This document shows positions 8,345 through 15,310 of a stretch of DNA of 15,545 nucleotides, in pieces. Each line of letters starts with the position of its first letter. Position 1 is the stretch's first letter. The notes below the pieces were generated by a model, which searched no databases, was not told the origin of the DNA, and saw nothing but the letters and a program-made list of their open reading frames with translations. Both the position numbers and the translations under genes were made by a program. Where the stretch lies: assembly GCA_910587305.1 (NCBI GenBank), contig CAJUKV010000063.1:1-15545 (forward strand), given 5' to 3'. Source of the stretch: an uncultured Lachnospiraceae bacterium. GTDB taxonomy: Bacteria > Bacillota > Clostridia > Lachnospirales > Lachnospiraceae.

Positions 8345-8764
8345 ATGCCAACATTTAACCAGTTAGTAAGGAAAGGACGTCAGACATCAGTAAAGAAGTC
8401 AACGGCTCCCGCTCTCCAGAAAGGATGGAATTCCCTTCATAAGAAAGCAACCGATACTTCCGCTCCTCAGAAAAGAGGCGTTTGTACTGCTGTTAAGACT
8501 GCAACCCCGAAAAAGCCTAACTCAGCTTTAAGAAAAATTGCCAGAGTTCGTCTTTCTAACGGAATCGAAGTGACAAGCTATATTCCGGGAGAAGGCCATA
8601 ATCTGCAGGAGCACAGCGTTGTTCTTATCAGAGGCGGCAGGGTGAAGGATTTGCCCGGTACAAGATACCACATTATCAGAGGTACCCTTGATACGGCGGG
8701 AGTTGCAAACAGAAAGCAGGCCCGTTCCAAATACGGCGCTAAGAGGCCGAAGGCTTCTAAATAG
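8345..8764 (+). CDS. rpsL: 30S ribosomal protein S12
   Basis: S12, 139 aa, sits at the decoding centre of the small subunit and affects translational accuracy. The streptomycin-determining loop TPKKPNSALRK is intact with K56 and K57 (E. coli K42/K43 equivalents), and GGRVKDLPG carries K101 and D102. D102 corresponds to the aspartate that RimO methylthiolates in E. coli. The C-terminus ARSKYGAKRPKASK is typical. The length is close to other Gram-positive S12. ATG follows AGGAGGTG (8330-8337) by 7 nt. First gene of the str operon; no L7Ae-like gene lies between it and rpoC. Confidence 0.98.
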   Translation: MPTFNQLVRKGRQTSVKKSTAPALQKGWNSLHKKATDTSAPQKRGVCTAVKTATPKKPNSALRKIARVRLSNGIEVTSYIPGEGHNLQEHSVVLIRGGRVKDLPGTRYHIIRGTLDTAGVANRKQARSKYGAKRPKASK

Positions 8765-8945
8765 TTTTGGAATGGATTGGACCCACAAATGTAAGCTAAT
8801 TTAGTGTTGGAATTCTGTTACGATATAAAACTGCAGTAGCAGGCATTTGTTTGTAATGAGAGATACCGCACGTACACAAAATGTGGAATTAGAACGACAC
8901 ACTGTGAGTACCGATGATTTAATGATTATTAAGGAGGGAAGAACC
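8765..8945 (+). promoter_or_regulatory. Long rpsL-rpsG spacer, possible S7 control region
   Basis: The spacer is 181 nt, long for two co-transcribed ribosomal genes. Possible pairings include ACAAATG (8785-8791) with CATTTGT (8844-8850), CTGC/GCAG (8831-8834 with 8839-8842), and an arm made of 8872-8878 with 8903-8911. In E. coli, S7 represses translation by binding between rpsL and rpsG; a similar role here is inference. No promoter or terminator of good quality was seen. It contains a 33-codon stretch open in frame with rpsG (8847-8945), judged not to be coding. Confidence 0.35.
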
Positions 8946-9416
8946 GTGCCACGTAAAGGACATATTCAGAAAAGAGATGTATTGGCAGATCCTTTATACA
9001 ATAACAAAGTGGTTACAAAGCTGATCAACAACATCATGTTGGACGGCAAGAGAGGCGTAGCCCAGAAAATTGTATATGGCGCATTTGCCAAAGTAGAAGA
9101 AAAAGCTGGCAAGCCGGCCCTTGAGGTGTTTGAGGAGGCAATGAATAATATCATGCCTGTTCTTGAGGTTAAGGCGAGACGTATCGGCGGCGCTACCTAC
9201 CAGGTACCAATCGAAGTAAGACCTGACAGGCGGCAGGCATTAGCTCTTCGCTGGCTCACAACCTTTTCCCGTAAAAGAGGCGAAAAGACCATGAGAGACA
9301 GACTTGCTAACGAGATTCTTGACGCTGCAAACAATACGGGCGCAGCTGTTAAGAGAAAAGAAGATATGCACAAAATGGCAGAAGCAAACAGGGCTTTTTC
9401 ACATTACCGTTTCTAG
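8946..9416 (+). CDS. rpsG: 30S ribosomal protein S7
   Basis: S7, 156 aa, is a primary binder of the 16S rRNA 3' major domain that nucleates head assembly of the small subunit. The sequence starts PRKGHIQKRDVLADP after the initiator, as expected for S7, contains the conserved VRPDRRQALALRWL block, and ends ANRAFSHYRF. The length matches the B. subtilis protein. The start is GTG at 8946, 7 nt after a strong AAGGAGGG (8931-8938). An in-frame start at 8847 would add 33 residues with no family counterpart and no good ribosome binding site. Second gene of the str operon, 65 nt before fusA. Confidence 0.97.
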   Translation: MPRKGHIQKRDVLADPLYNNKVVTKLINNIMLDGKRGVAQKIVYGAFAKVEEKAGKPALEVFEEAMNNIMPVLEVKARRIGGATYQVPIEVRPDRRQALALRWLTTFSRKRGEKTMRDRLANEILDAANNTGAAVKRKEDMHKMAEANRAFSHYRF

Positions 9417-9481
9417 TCAAATGGATAAGGCGGTATGAAGTCCTGATATTATGCCCAGACTAATAGAAGGAGGAAAAACCT

Positions 9482-11599
9482 TTGGCTGGAAGAGAATATC
9501 CGTTGGAGAGAACCAGGAACATTGGTATTATGGCTCATATCGATGCAGGTAAGACAACCTTAACAGAGCGTATCTTATACTACACCGGTGTAAACTATAA
9601 GATTGGTGATACTCACGAAGGTACTGCTACCATGGACTGGATGGAGCAGGAGCAGGAAAGAGGTATTACCATCACATCAGCAGCTACCACATGTCACTGG
9701 ACTCTGGAGGAAAACTGCAAACCCAAGCCAGGCGCGTTAGAACATCGTATCAATATCATTGATACACCCGGACACGTTGACTTTACAGTGGAAGTAGAAC
9801 GTTCTCTGCGTGTACTTGACGGTGCGGTAGGCGTATTCTGTGCAAAGGGCGGCGTGGAACCACAGTCAGAAAATGTTTGGCGGCAGGCTGACACTTATAA
9901 TGTACCGAGAATGGCTTTTATTAATAAGATGGACATTTTAGGCGCAGACTTCTATGGAGCCGTGGAACAGATTAGAACCAGACTTGGCAAAAATGCAATT
10001 ATTCTTCAGTTGCCGATTGGCAAGGAAGATGAATTTAAAGGAATTATTGATTTATTTGAAATGAAAGCATACATCTACAATGACGACAAGGGAGAGAGCA
10101 TTGATGTAATAGATGTTCCCGCGGACATGGCGGATGATGCGGAGTTATACCGTTCGGAGCTCGTTGAAAAAATCTGCGAGTTAGACGATGATTTGACAAT
10201 GATTTATCTGGAAGGTGAGGAACCTACCGTTGAGCAGATGAAAGCGGTTTTAAGAAAAGCTACATGCGAATGCACCGCAATCCCTGTTTGCTGCGGTTCC
10301 GCTTACAGAAACAAAGGCGTTCAGAAACTTTTGGATGCGGTTCTTGAATATATGCCGGCGCCTACGGACATCCCTGCTATTAAGGGAACCGATTTGGACG
10401 GCAATGAGATTGAGAGACACTCTTCCGACGAGGAGCCCTTCTCAGCCCTTGCATTCAAGATTATGGCGGATCCGTTTGTTGGAAAGCTTGCATTCTTTCG
10501 AGTGTACTCCGGTACAATGAACTCCGGTTCCTATGTGTTAAATGCAACAAAAGGCAAAAAAGAACGTGTGGGACGTATCCTGCAGATGCATGCGAATAAG
10601 AGAGCGGAGCTTGACAAGGTTTACTCAGGAGATATTGCTGCGGCAGTCGGATTTAAATTTACCACTACGGGCGATACCATCTGTGATGAGCAGCATCCCG
10701 TTATTTTGGAATCCATGGAATTCCCTGAGCCGGTTATTGAGCTTGCAATCGAGCCCAAAACCAAAGCCGGACAGAGCAAAATGGGCGAAGCTCTTTCAAA
10801 ACTTGCGGAGGAAGATCCTACCTTCCGCGCTCATACGGATCAGGAGACGGGCCAGACCATCATCGCAGGTATGGGCGAGCTCCATCTGGAGATTATAGTG
10901 GACAGACTTCTGCGTGAATTTAAGGTGGAGGCAAACGTAGGCGCGCCTCAGGTTGCTTACAAAGAAACCTTTACCAAGACCGTTGAAGTGGATTCCAAAT
11001 ATGCAAGACAGTCCGGCGGACGTGGTCAGTATGGTCATTGTAAAGTGAAATTCGAGCCTATGGACGCCAACGGAGAAGAACTGTTTAAGTTCGAATCTAC
11101 GGTTGTGGGCGGCGCTATTCCCAAGGAATACATTCCTGCGGTCGGTGAAGGTATCGAAGAAGCCGCTAAGTGCGGTATTCTTGGCGGATTCCCCGTACTG
11201 GGCGTTCACGCTACCGTATTTGACGGTTCCTATCATGAGGTGGACTCCTCGGAAATGGCATTCCACATTGCCGGTTCCATGGCCTTCAAGGAGGCTATGC
11301 AGAAGGCAAGCCCGGTTCTGCTCGAGCCCATTATGAAGGTGGAAGTGACAATGCCCGAAGACTATATGGGTGACGTCATTGGCGATATCAATTCCCGCCG
11401 CGGACGTATCGAGGGCATGGACGATATCGGTGGAGGCAAGATGGTAAGAGCTTATGTACCGCTCTCCGAAATGTTCGGCTATTCCACAGACCTTCGTTCT
11501 AAGACACAGGGACGTGGTAATTACTCCATGTTCTTTGAAAAATATGAACCGGTGCCAAAGAGCGTGCAGGAAAAAGTATTGGCATCCAAAACAAAATAA
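9482..11599 (+). CDS. fusA: Elongation factor G
   Basis: EF-G, 705 aa, is the GTPase that drives tRNA and mRNA translocation on the ribosome. GTP-binding motifs are G1 AHIDAGKT (18-25), switch I RGITIT (60-65), G3 DTPGH (94-98), G4 NKMD (148-151) and G5 GSA. Domain IV carries SGGRGQYGH (511-519). The domain V block ends GRGNYSMFFEKYEPVP. The length matches E. coli EF-G (704), with nothing missing. The start is TTG at 9482, 8 nt after AAGGAGG (9467-9473). The next ATG (codon 17) lies inside the block leading into the P-loop, so the TTG is required for an intact protein. It lies between rpsG and tuf, as in most str operons. Confidence 0.97.
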   Translation: MAGREYPLERTRNIGIMAHIDAGKTTLTERILYYTGVNYKIGDTHEGTATMDWMEQEQERGITITSAATTCHWTLEENCKPKPGALEHRINIIDTPGHVDFTVEVERSLRVLDGAVGVFCAKGGVEPQSENVWRQADTYNVPRMAFINKMDILGADFYGAVEQIRTRLGKNAIILQLPIGKEDEFKGIIDLFEMKAYIYNDDKGESIDVIDVPADMADDAELYRSELVEKICELDDDLTMIYLEGEEPTVEQMKAVLRKATCECTAIPVCCGSAYRNKGVQKLLDAVLEYMPAPTDIPAIKGTDLDGNEIERHSSDEEPFSALAFKIMADPFVGKLAFFRVYSGTMNSGSYVLNATKGKKERVGRILQMHANKRAELDKVYSGDIAAAVGFKFTTTGDTICDEQHPVILESMEFPEPVIELAIEPKTKAGQSKMGEALSKLAEEDPTFRAHTDQETGQTIIAGMGELHLEIIVDRLLREFKVEANVGAPQVAYKETFTKTVEVDSKYARQSGGRGQYGHCKVKFEPMDANGEELFKFESTVVGGAIPKEYIPAVGEGIEEAAKCGILGGFPVLGVHATVFDGSYHEVDSSEMAFHIAGSMAFKEAMQKASPVLLEPIMKVEVTMPEDYMGDVIGDINSRRGRIEGMDDIGGGKMVRAYVPLSEMFGYSTDLRSKTQGRGNYSMFFEKYEPVPKSVQEKVLASKTK

Positions 11600-11613
11600 G
11601 CCTGTAAGCAGGC
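11600..11613 (+). other. Small hairpin at the fusA stop codon
   Basis: GCCTG (11600-11604) and CAGGC (11609-11613) form a 5-bp stem with a 4-nt loop, starting on the base after the fusA TAA. No T-run follows, so it is unlikely to terminate transcription. It could mark the 3' end of the rpsL-rpsG-fusA message or protect it. Confidence 0.4.
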
Positions 11614-11642
11614 AAAGCAAATGATACAAAAGCAAATAGTGC

Positions 11643-11671
11643 TTGAAAATATCGGTATTATCTAATATAAT
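11643..11671 (+). promoter_or_regulatory. Internal promoter for tuf
   Basis: TTGAAA (11643-11648) and a perfect TATAAT (11666-11671) with 17-bp spacing lie in the 132-nt fusA-tuf gap. Transcription would start near 11678, leaving a leader of about 54 nt. A separate promoter fits the need for EF-Tu in excess over EF-G. Confidence 0.85.
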
Positions 11672-11690
11672 CAAACTAGTTGATTATATT
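11664..11690. repeat. 11-bp inverted repeat over the tuf -10 box
   Basis: AATATAATCAA (11664-11674) and TTGATTATATT (11680-11690) are perfect inverted copies separated by ACTAG. The left arm contains the TATAAT of the tuf promoter, and the predicted start falls in the centre. As DNA it could be an operator. In read-through RNA from rpsL it would be a hairpin followed by T11691-T11692. The palindrome TTTTCGAAAA (11689-11698) adjoins it. Confidence 0.75.
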
Positions 11691-11731
11691 TTCGAAAAAT
11701 TGTTTGTATCAATTAAAGGAGGACTTTAAAA

Positions 11732-12919
11732 ATGGCGAAAGCTAAATTTGACAGAACAAAAACCCATTGTAATATTGGTACCATTGGTCACGTTGATCAT
11801 GGTAAAACTACACTGACAGCAGCTATTACCAAGGTGCTTGCTGAAAGAGTTGCCGGTAACGAAGCTACTGATTTCGAGAACATCGACAAGGCTCCGGAAG
11901 AAAGAGAAAGAGGTATTACAATCTCTACCGCACACGTTGAGTATTCAACGGAAAACAGACACTATGCACACGTTGACTGCCCGGGACATGCCGACTACGT
12001 TAAGAACATGATCACCGGCGCTGCTCAGATGGACGGCGCAATCCTGGTTGTTGCCGCTACCGACGGCGTTATGGCTCAGACAAAGGAGCACATCCTTCTG
12101 TCCCGTCAGGTAGGTGTACCTTACATTGTTGTATTCCTGAACAAATGTGATATGGTAGACGACCCTGAGCTTATTGAACTGGTAGAAATGGAAGTTACCG
12201 AGCAGCTTGAAGAGTATGGCTTCAATGACTGCCCGATTATCAAGGGTTCCGCTCTGAAAGCTCTGGAAGATCCTAAGAGCGAATGGGGCGATAAGATCAT
12301 GGAGCTCATGGACACAGTTGATTCTTATATCCCGGATCCTCAGAGAGCTACGGATAAGCCTTTCCTGATGCCTGTAGAGGATGTATTCACAATCACAGGC
12401 CGTGGTACGGTTGCTACCGGTAGAGTAGAGCGTGGTACACTTCACCTTAACGAGGAAGTTGAAATCGTTGGTATTAAGGAAGATACACGTAAGACAGTTG
12501 TTACAGGTATTGAAATGTTCCGTAAGCTGCTTGACGAGGCTCAGGCCGGCGATAACATCGGCGCACTGCTTCGTGGCGTTCAGAGAACGGAAATCGAAAG
12601 AGGACAGGTTCTCTCCAAACCCGGTTCAGTTACCTGCCATACAAAATTTACGGCGCAGGTTTACGTACTGACAAAGGATGAAGGCGGCCGTCATACCCCT
12701 TTCTTCAATAACTATAGACCTCAGTTCTATTTCAGAACAACTGACGTGACTGGCGTATGTAACCTTCCTGCAGGTACGGAAATGTGCATGCCTGGCGATA
12801 ACGTAGAGATGACAATTGAATTGATTCATCCTATCGCTATGGAGCAGGGACTTACGTTTGCTATTCGTGAGGGTGGCAGGACTGTTGGGTCTGGTCGTGT
12901 GGCTACGATTATTGAGTAG
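11732..12919 (+). CDS. tuf: Elongation factor Tu
   Basis: EF-Tu, 395 aa, is the GTPase that delivers aminoacyl-tRNA to the ribosomal A site. Motifs are G1 GHVDHGKTT (19-27), G3 DCPGH (82-86), G4 NKCDM (137-141) and G5 SALK (173-176). The beta-barrel domains II and III follow, ending GRTVGSGRVATIIE. Length is normal. ATG follows AAAGGAGG (11715-11722) by 9 nt. The gene has its own promoter and probably also receives read-through from rpsL. One oddity is that the last 22 sense codons (12851-12916) end almost only in T (14) or G (7), with one C and no A, unlike the mixed codon use before them. A terminator follows. Confidence 0.98.
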   Translation: MAKAKFDRTKTHCNIGTIGHVDHGKTTLTAAITKVLAERVAGNEATDFENIDKAPEERERGITISTAHVEYSTENRHYAHVDCPGHADYVKNMITGAAQMDGAILVVAATDGVMAQTKEHILLSRQVGVPYIVVFLNKCDMVDDPELIELVEMEVTEQLEEYGFNDCPIIKGSALKALEDPKSEWGDKIMELMDTVDSYIPDPQRATDKPFLMPVEDVFTITGRGTVATGRVERGTLHLNEEVEIVGIKEDTRKTVVTGIEMFRKLLDEAQAGDNIGALLRGVQRTEIERGQVLSKPGSVTCHTKFTAQVYVLTKDEGGRHTPFFNNYRPQFYFRTTDVTGVCNLPAGTEMCMPGDNVEMTIELIHPIAMEQGLTFAIREGGRTVGSGRVATIIE

Positions 12920-12951
12920 TTATTTTTAGAGCCAATAATTTAATATGAAAT

Positions 12952-12990
12952 ACCGCAACCTTCAATGTTAATAGGAGGTTGCGGTTATTT
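12952..12990 (+). terminator. Hairpin terminator after tuf
   Basis: ACCGCAACCT (12952-12961) and AGGTTGCGGT (12976-12985) form a perfect 10-bp stem with a 14-nt loop, followed by the T-rich TATTTAT. The T-run is imperfect, but position and stem strength fit the end of the str operon. Confidence 0.8.
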
Positions 12991-13006
12991 ATATAGAAAA
13001 ACAAAG

Positions 13007-13016
13007 AGCGAACAAA
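13007..13016 (+). repeat. Left copy of 10-bp flanking repeat
   Basis: AGCGAACAAA is repeated exactly at 15353-15362. Together with the 17-mer 36 nt further on, it defines a two-part repeat on each side of the HD-phosphohydrolase cassette. Confidence 0.55.
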
Positions 13017-13031
13017 TATAAAATGAAAACA

Positions 13032-13072
13032 TAGAAAAAATGAGTGGCTCTAAAATGGCTCTATTTTTTCTA
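13032..13072. terminator. Bidirectional-looking hairpin between tuf and the cassette
   Basis: TAGAAAAAAT (13032-13041) and ATTTTTTCTA (13063-13072) are perfect inverted copies. The stem can be continued by GAG (13042-13044) with CTC (13059-13061), leaving T13062 bulged. A- and T-runs on both arms suit termination on either strand. It overlaps the left copy of the 17-bp repeat. Confidence 0.6.
13052..13068 (+). repeat. Left copy of 17-bp direct repeat
   Basis: AAAATGGCTCTATTTTT is found again, identical, at 15392-15408. An exact 17-mer with a mixed-base core is unlikely by chance in a few kilobases. The copies bracket both genes of the accessory cassette. Confidence 0.85.
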
Positions 13073-13114
13073 ATGTTTGAATTGTTATTTTACATATATT
13101 TATCTTGTTATATG

Positions 13115-13120
13115 TATAAT
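13115..13120 (+). promoter_or_regulatory. Possible -10 box for the accessory operon
   Basis: A perfect TATAAT lies 89 nt before the 131-aa gene, but no good -35 stands at 16-18 bp; TTTACA (13089-13094) is 20 bp away. An alternative pair is TTGAAT (13077-13082) with TATCTT (13101-13106). The leader downstream contains GTGAAA and TTTCA elements in loose inverted order. The cassette probably has its own weak or regulated promoter. Confidence 0.4.
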
Positions 13121-13208
13121 TACAGTGAAAAAGTGAAATACTGTTATCACGTTTCATGATGTTGTCATATATATAACTGATAAGTAATAAAGGAAAGAGG
13201 AAGTTAGC

Positions 13209-13604
13209 ATGTGCTACTACATTGGCATAGAGGATCTTGCAGCAAATGCAATGATTGAAATTTTGGAGAAAAAGCAGAAAGATGGCAAAAACATAGAAAG
13301 CGCTTTAAGTGTGACACTAAGGGATTTGGAGGAATATGGAGCAGAGGTGGTTCGCTATATCAATCAAACATCTGATGAAAAAGCGTTATTAATTTTGTCC
13401 AGAGCTTCTACGGAGTATATGTTTCGTAACTACTCGGATTTTTTTGAGGCAATTGACGAAGGAGAATCTGCTATTAAATTACGAGAGGGAAAAACTGTTG
13501 AAGATTTGAAAGAAAAATTCAGAACATATAAGGCGTTTGATTTAATAAGTGCTTATATGGCAGAAACAACAGTGGGAATATTGTATGCAAAATACAATTG
13601 TTAA
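13209..13604 (+). CDS. Hypothetical protein, first gene of HD-phosphohydrolase cassette
   Basis: I do not recognise this 131-aa protein. It is rich in Glu, Lys and Ala and looks mostly helical, with no signal peptide, membrane segment or metal-binding motif. It begins MCYYIGIEDLAANAMIEILE and ends TTVGILYAKYNC. ATG at 13209 follows AAGGAAAGAGG (13190-13200) by 8 nt. Its stop lies 20 nt inside the following HD-phosphohydrolase gene, so the two are probably translationally coupled and may act together, for instance as regulator or partner of the enzyme. The base composition is visibly AT-richer than in rpoB-tuf, which suggests transfer. Confidence that it is a real gene is good; any function is conjecture. 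Confidence 0.8.
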   Translation: MCYYIGIEDLAANAMIEILEKKQKDGKNIESALSVTLRDLEEYGAEVVRYINQTSDEKALLILSRASTEYMFRNYSDFFEAIDEGESAIKLREGKTVEDLKEKFRTYKAFDLISAYMAETTVGILYAKYNC

Positions 13605-15246
13605 AGAGTATAAAAAAGTAAAAGATCCTGTGTATGGTTATATTTCCATTGAAATTGAATATATTCGGAATATTATTGATACACCAATGTTTCAAAGATT
13701 AAGGAGAGTGATGCAGACTAGTTACTCTCCTCTTTATTCATCTTCTTTACATAATCGTTTTGTTCACTCTCTTGGTGTTTTTCATTTGGGGTGTATTGCT
13801 GCAAACTGTATAGAAGAATCAATATTAAATGGAGATTATATTTTTGCAGATACAGTAGTGGAAAAAGAAGAGATTGCAAAGAAATTGTCTCATGTGTTTC
13901 GTTTGGCATGTTTACTACATGACGTAGGACACGCACCGTTCTCGCATACTGGAGAGATTTATTACATTTACTATAAAAGTGGCAAAGAAGAAGAAGTTAG
14001 CGTTAAGAGATTACATGAGAAGCTATGTCAGTTGTTGAAATCAGAATCTTTTAAGGAAGATCTTCCTGTTGAAAGTGATAGTGCTGCTCCTCATGAGTTA
14101 ATGAGTGCTATTGTAGGAATAAGAGAGTTTAACGGATTAATAGGTGATTTAGAATGCCAAGAATTTTTTGTAAGATGTATAACAGGATATGTTTATAAAA
14201 AGACAGGTCATTTGGAAGATATAAAAAATTGCTTTATTGGTATGCTTAATTCAAAAGTTATTGATGTGGATCGCTTAGACTATTTAATTAGAGATGCCTA
14301 TACATCAGGATTTGCGACAATAAATATTGACTATGCTCGATTATTGAATGCTATTACGGTTAAGGAATACAAGGACAAAATCACATTGGCTTATCGCAAA
14401 GATGCCGTGAGTGTCATTGAAAATGTGGTATATGCTCATGATGCAGAGAAAAAATGGATACAAAATCATCCTGTTGTTTTATATGAGGCATATATTATTA
14501 AGCATATTTTGGAACATCTTGGGGATGAACTTAATATGAGTGAAGAAACATTGTTTTCTGAGGATTCTCTAAACGTAGAAGGACATGTTTTGAATGGCAA
14601 CATAAAAGTATCTCTTATGTGTGATGATGATATAATATATTTGTCTAAAAACGTGTTTTCAGATGAATTGAGCCAAGAGTTATTTGACAGAAATCGAAGA
14701 CGCCATCCTGTATGGAAGTCAGAAGCAGAGTATGAAGCATATATAAGAAGCATTGGAACAGATGAGGAAAAAGATTTATTCAAAGCCTGCATGGATTCTT
14801 TTAATGCTAGCAATATTCCGGCGCATCCAGTTCCTCTTATTATTAACGAGTCACTTTTAAAAAAATTAGAAACAGAATTGGTTGAATGCAAAAGGCAGAA
14901 CAAGCCAATAAGGGCATTGACTAGAAAAGTGAATGCTTGTAAGTATATGGATCAGTATTCTAGAGTGCATGGGATGCCTTTTGATTATCTTATTATTCCT
15001 ACCAGTATGTTTTCTAGCAGTTTTTCTAAAGAGAACTTACGAAAGGTGCTTATTAATTTTGATGGAAAGCGTCCCAAAATGTTAAAGGAGGTGTGTAGAT
15101 TGCTGTCAGCCGAAAGACTGGAAGATACTAAAGATTTTTATTATCTTTTTTATCGAAGAGGTGAACAGACAACCGAGTTTTCAGGGAAAATTGATGATGT
15201 AGGAGAATTTTGTAAAGGGCTAATTGATACATGTTTAAAAAGGTGA
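13585..15246 (+). CDS. HD-domain phosphohydrolase, SAMHD1/YwfO-like
   Basis: Predicted HD-superfamily metal-dependent phosphohydrolase, 553 aa, most like the COG1078 group that includes human SAMHD1 and B. subtilis YwfO. Such enzymes typically hydrolyse (deoxy)nucleoside triphosphates; the substrate here is unknown. The block RFVHSLGVFHLG gives H61, LLHDVGHAPFSH gives H112, D113, H116 and H121, PHELMSA gives H170, and IDVDRLDYLIRD gives D229. These match SAMHD1 H167, H206, D207, H210, H215, H233 and D311, so the site looks active. The C-terminal part from about 290 on is not recognised and makes it longer than YwfO (about 433 aa). ATG 13585 is chosen because the protein then begins MQNTIVKEYKKVKDPVYGYI, as in relatives, with GTGGGA 8 nt upstream. 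A GTG at 13549 has no ribosome binding site. It overlaps the upstream gene by 20 nt; a terminator follows. AT-rich, probably acquired. Confidence 0.9.
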   Translation: MQNTIVKEYKKVKDPVYGYISIEIEYIRNIIDTPMFQRLRRVMQTSYSPLYSSSLHNRFVHSLGVFHLGCIAANCIEESILNGDYIFADTVVEKEEIAKKLSHVFRLACLLHDVGHAPFSHTGEIYYIYYKSGKEEEVSVKRLHEKLCQLLKSESFKEDLPVESDSAAPHELMSAIVGIREFNGLIGDLECQEFFVRCITGYVYKKTGHLEDIKNCFIGMLNSKVIDVDRLDYLIRDAYTSGFATINIDYARLLNAITVKEYKDKITLAYRKDAVSVIENVVYAHDAEKKWIQNHPVVLYEAYIIKHILEHLGDELNMSEETLFSEDSLNVEGHVLNGNIKVSLMCDDDIIYLSKNVFSDELSQELFDRNRRRHPVWKSEAEYEAYIRSIGTDEEKDLFKACMDSFNASNIPAHPVPLIINESLLKKLETELVECKRQNKPIRALTRKVNACKYMDQYSRVHGMPFDYLIIPTSMFSSSFSKENLRKVLINFDGKRPKMLKEVCRLLSAERLEDTKDFYYLFYRRGEQTTEFSGKIDDVGEFCKGLIDTCLKR

Positions 15247-15272
15247 TATTACATAAAAATATTTTAATAATT

Positions 15273-15310
15273 AGTGCTCTTCTATGCTTGAAAGGATGGG
15301 CACTTTTATT
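15273..15310 (+). terminator. Terminator after the HD-phosphohydrolase gene
   Basis: AGTGCTC (15273-15279) pairs with GGGCACT (15298-15304), 7 pairs including one G-T, followed by TTTTATT. It lies 26 nt after the stop. The loop of 18 nt is long, so efficiency is uncertain. Confidence 0.6.

Larger units (their letters stand above)
12924..13055. repeat. Inverted copies of TTTTAGAGCCA around the tuf terminator
   Basis: TTTTAGAGCCA at 12924-12934, five bases after the tuf stop, reappears in inverted orientation as TGGCTCTAAAA at 13045-13055. The core TGGCTCTA occurs again at 13056-13063 and 15396-15403. The motif is therefore concentrated around the boundaries of the accessory segment. Confidence 0.6.

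Noticed and set aside
8847..8945. 33-residue in-frame extension of S7 or an upstream leader peptide
   Set aside because: No ribosome binding site for TTG 8847 or ATG 8856, and S7 normally begins at the PRKG block, which follows GTG 8946 and its strong AAGGAGGG.
11600..11613. Terminator after fusA
   Set aside because: The GCCTG/CAGGC hairpin has no T-run, and the downstream A-rich sequence does not support intrinsic termination.
10796..11674. 292-codon open frame antisense to fusA
   Set aside because: It is the shadow of a strongly biased coding sequence; its translation is rich in His, Cys and Phe and has no recognisable motif or ribosome binding site.
12920..13208. tRNA, small RNA gene or CRISPR array in the tuf-cassette gap
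   Set aside because: Only the terminator, the A/T hairpin, the short repeats and a possible -10 box were found; no cloverleaf or regularly spaced repeat is present.
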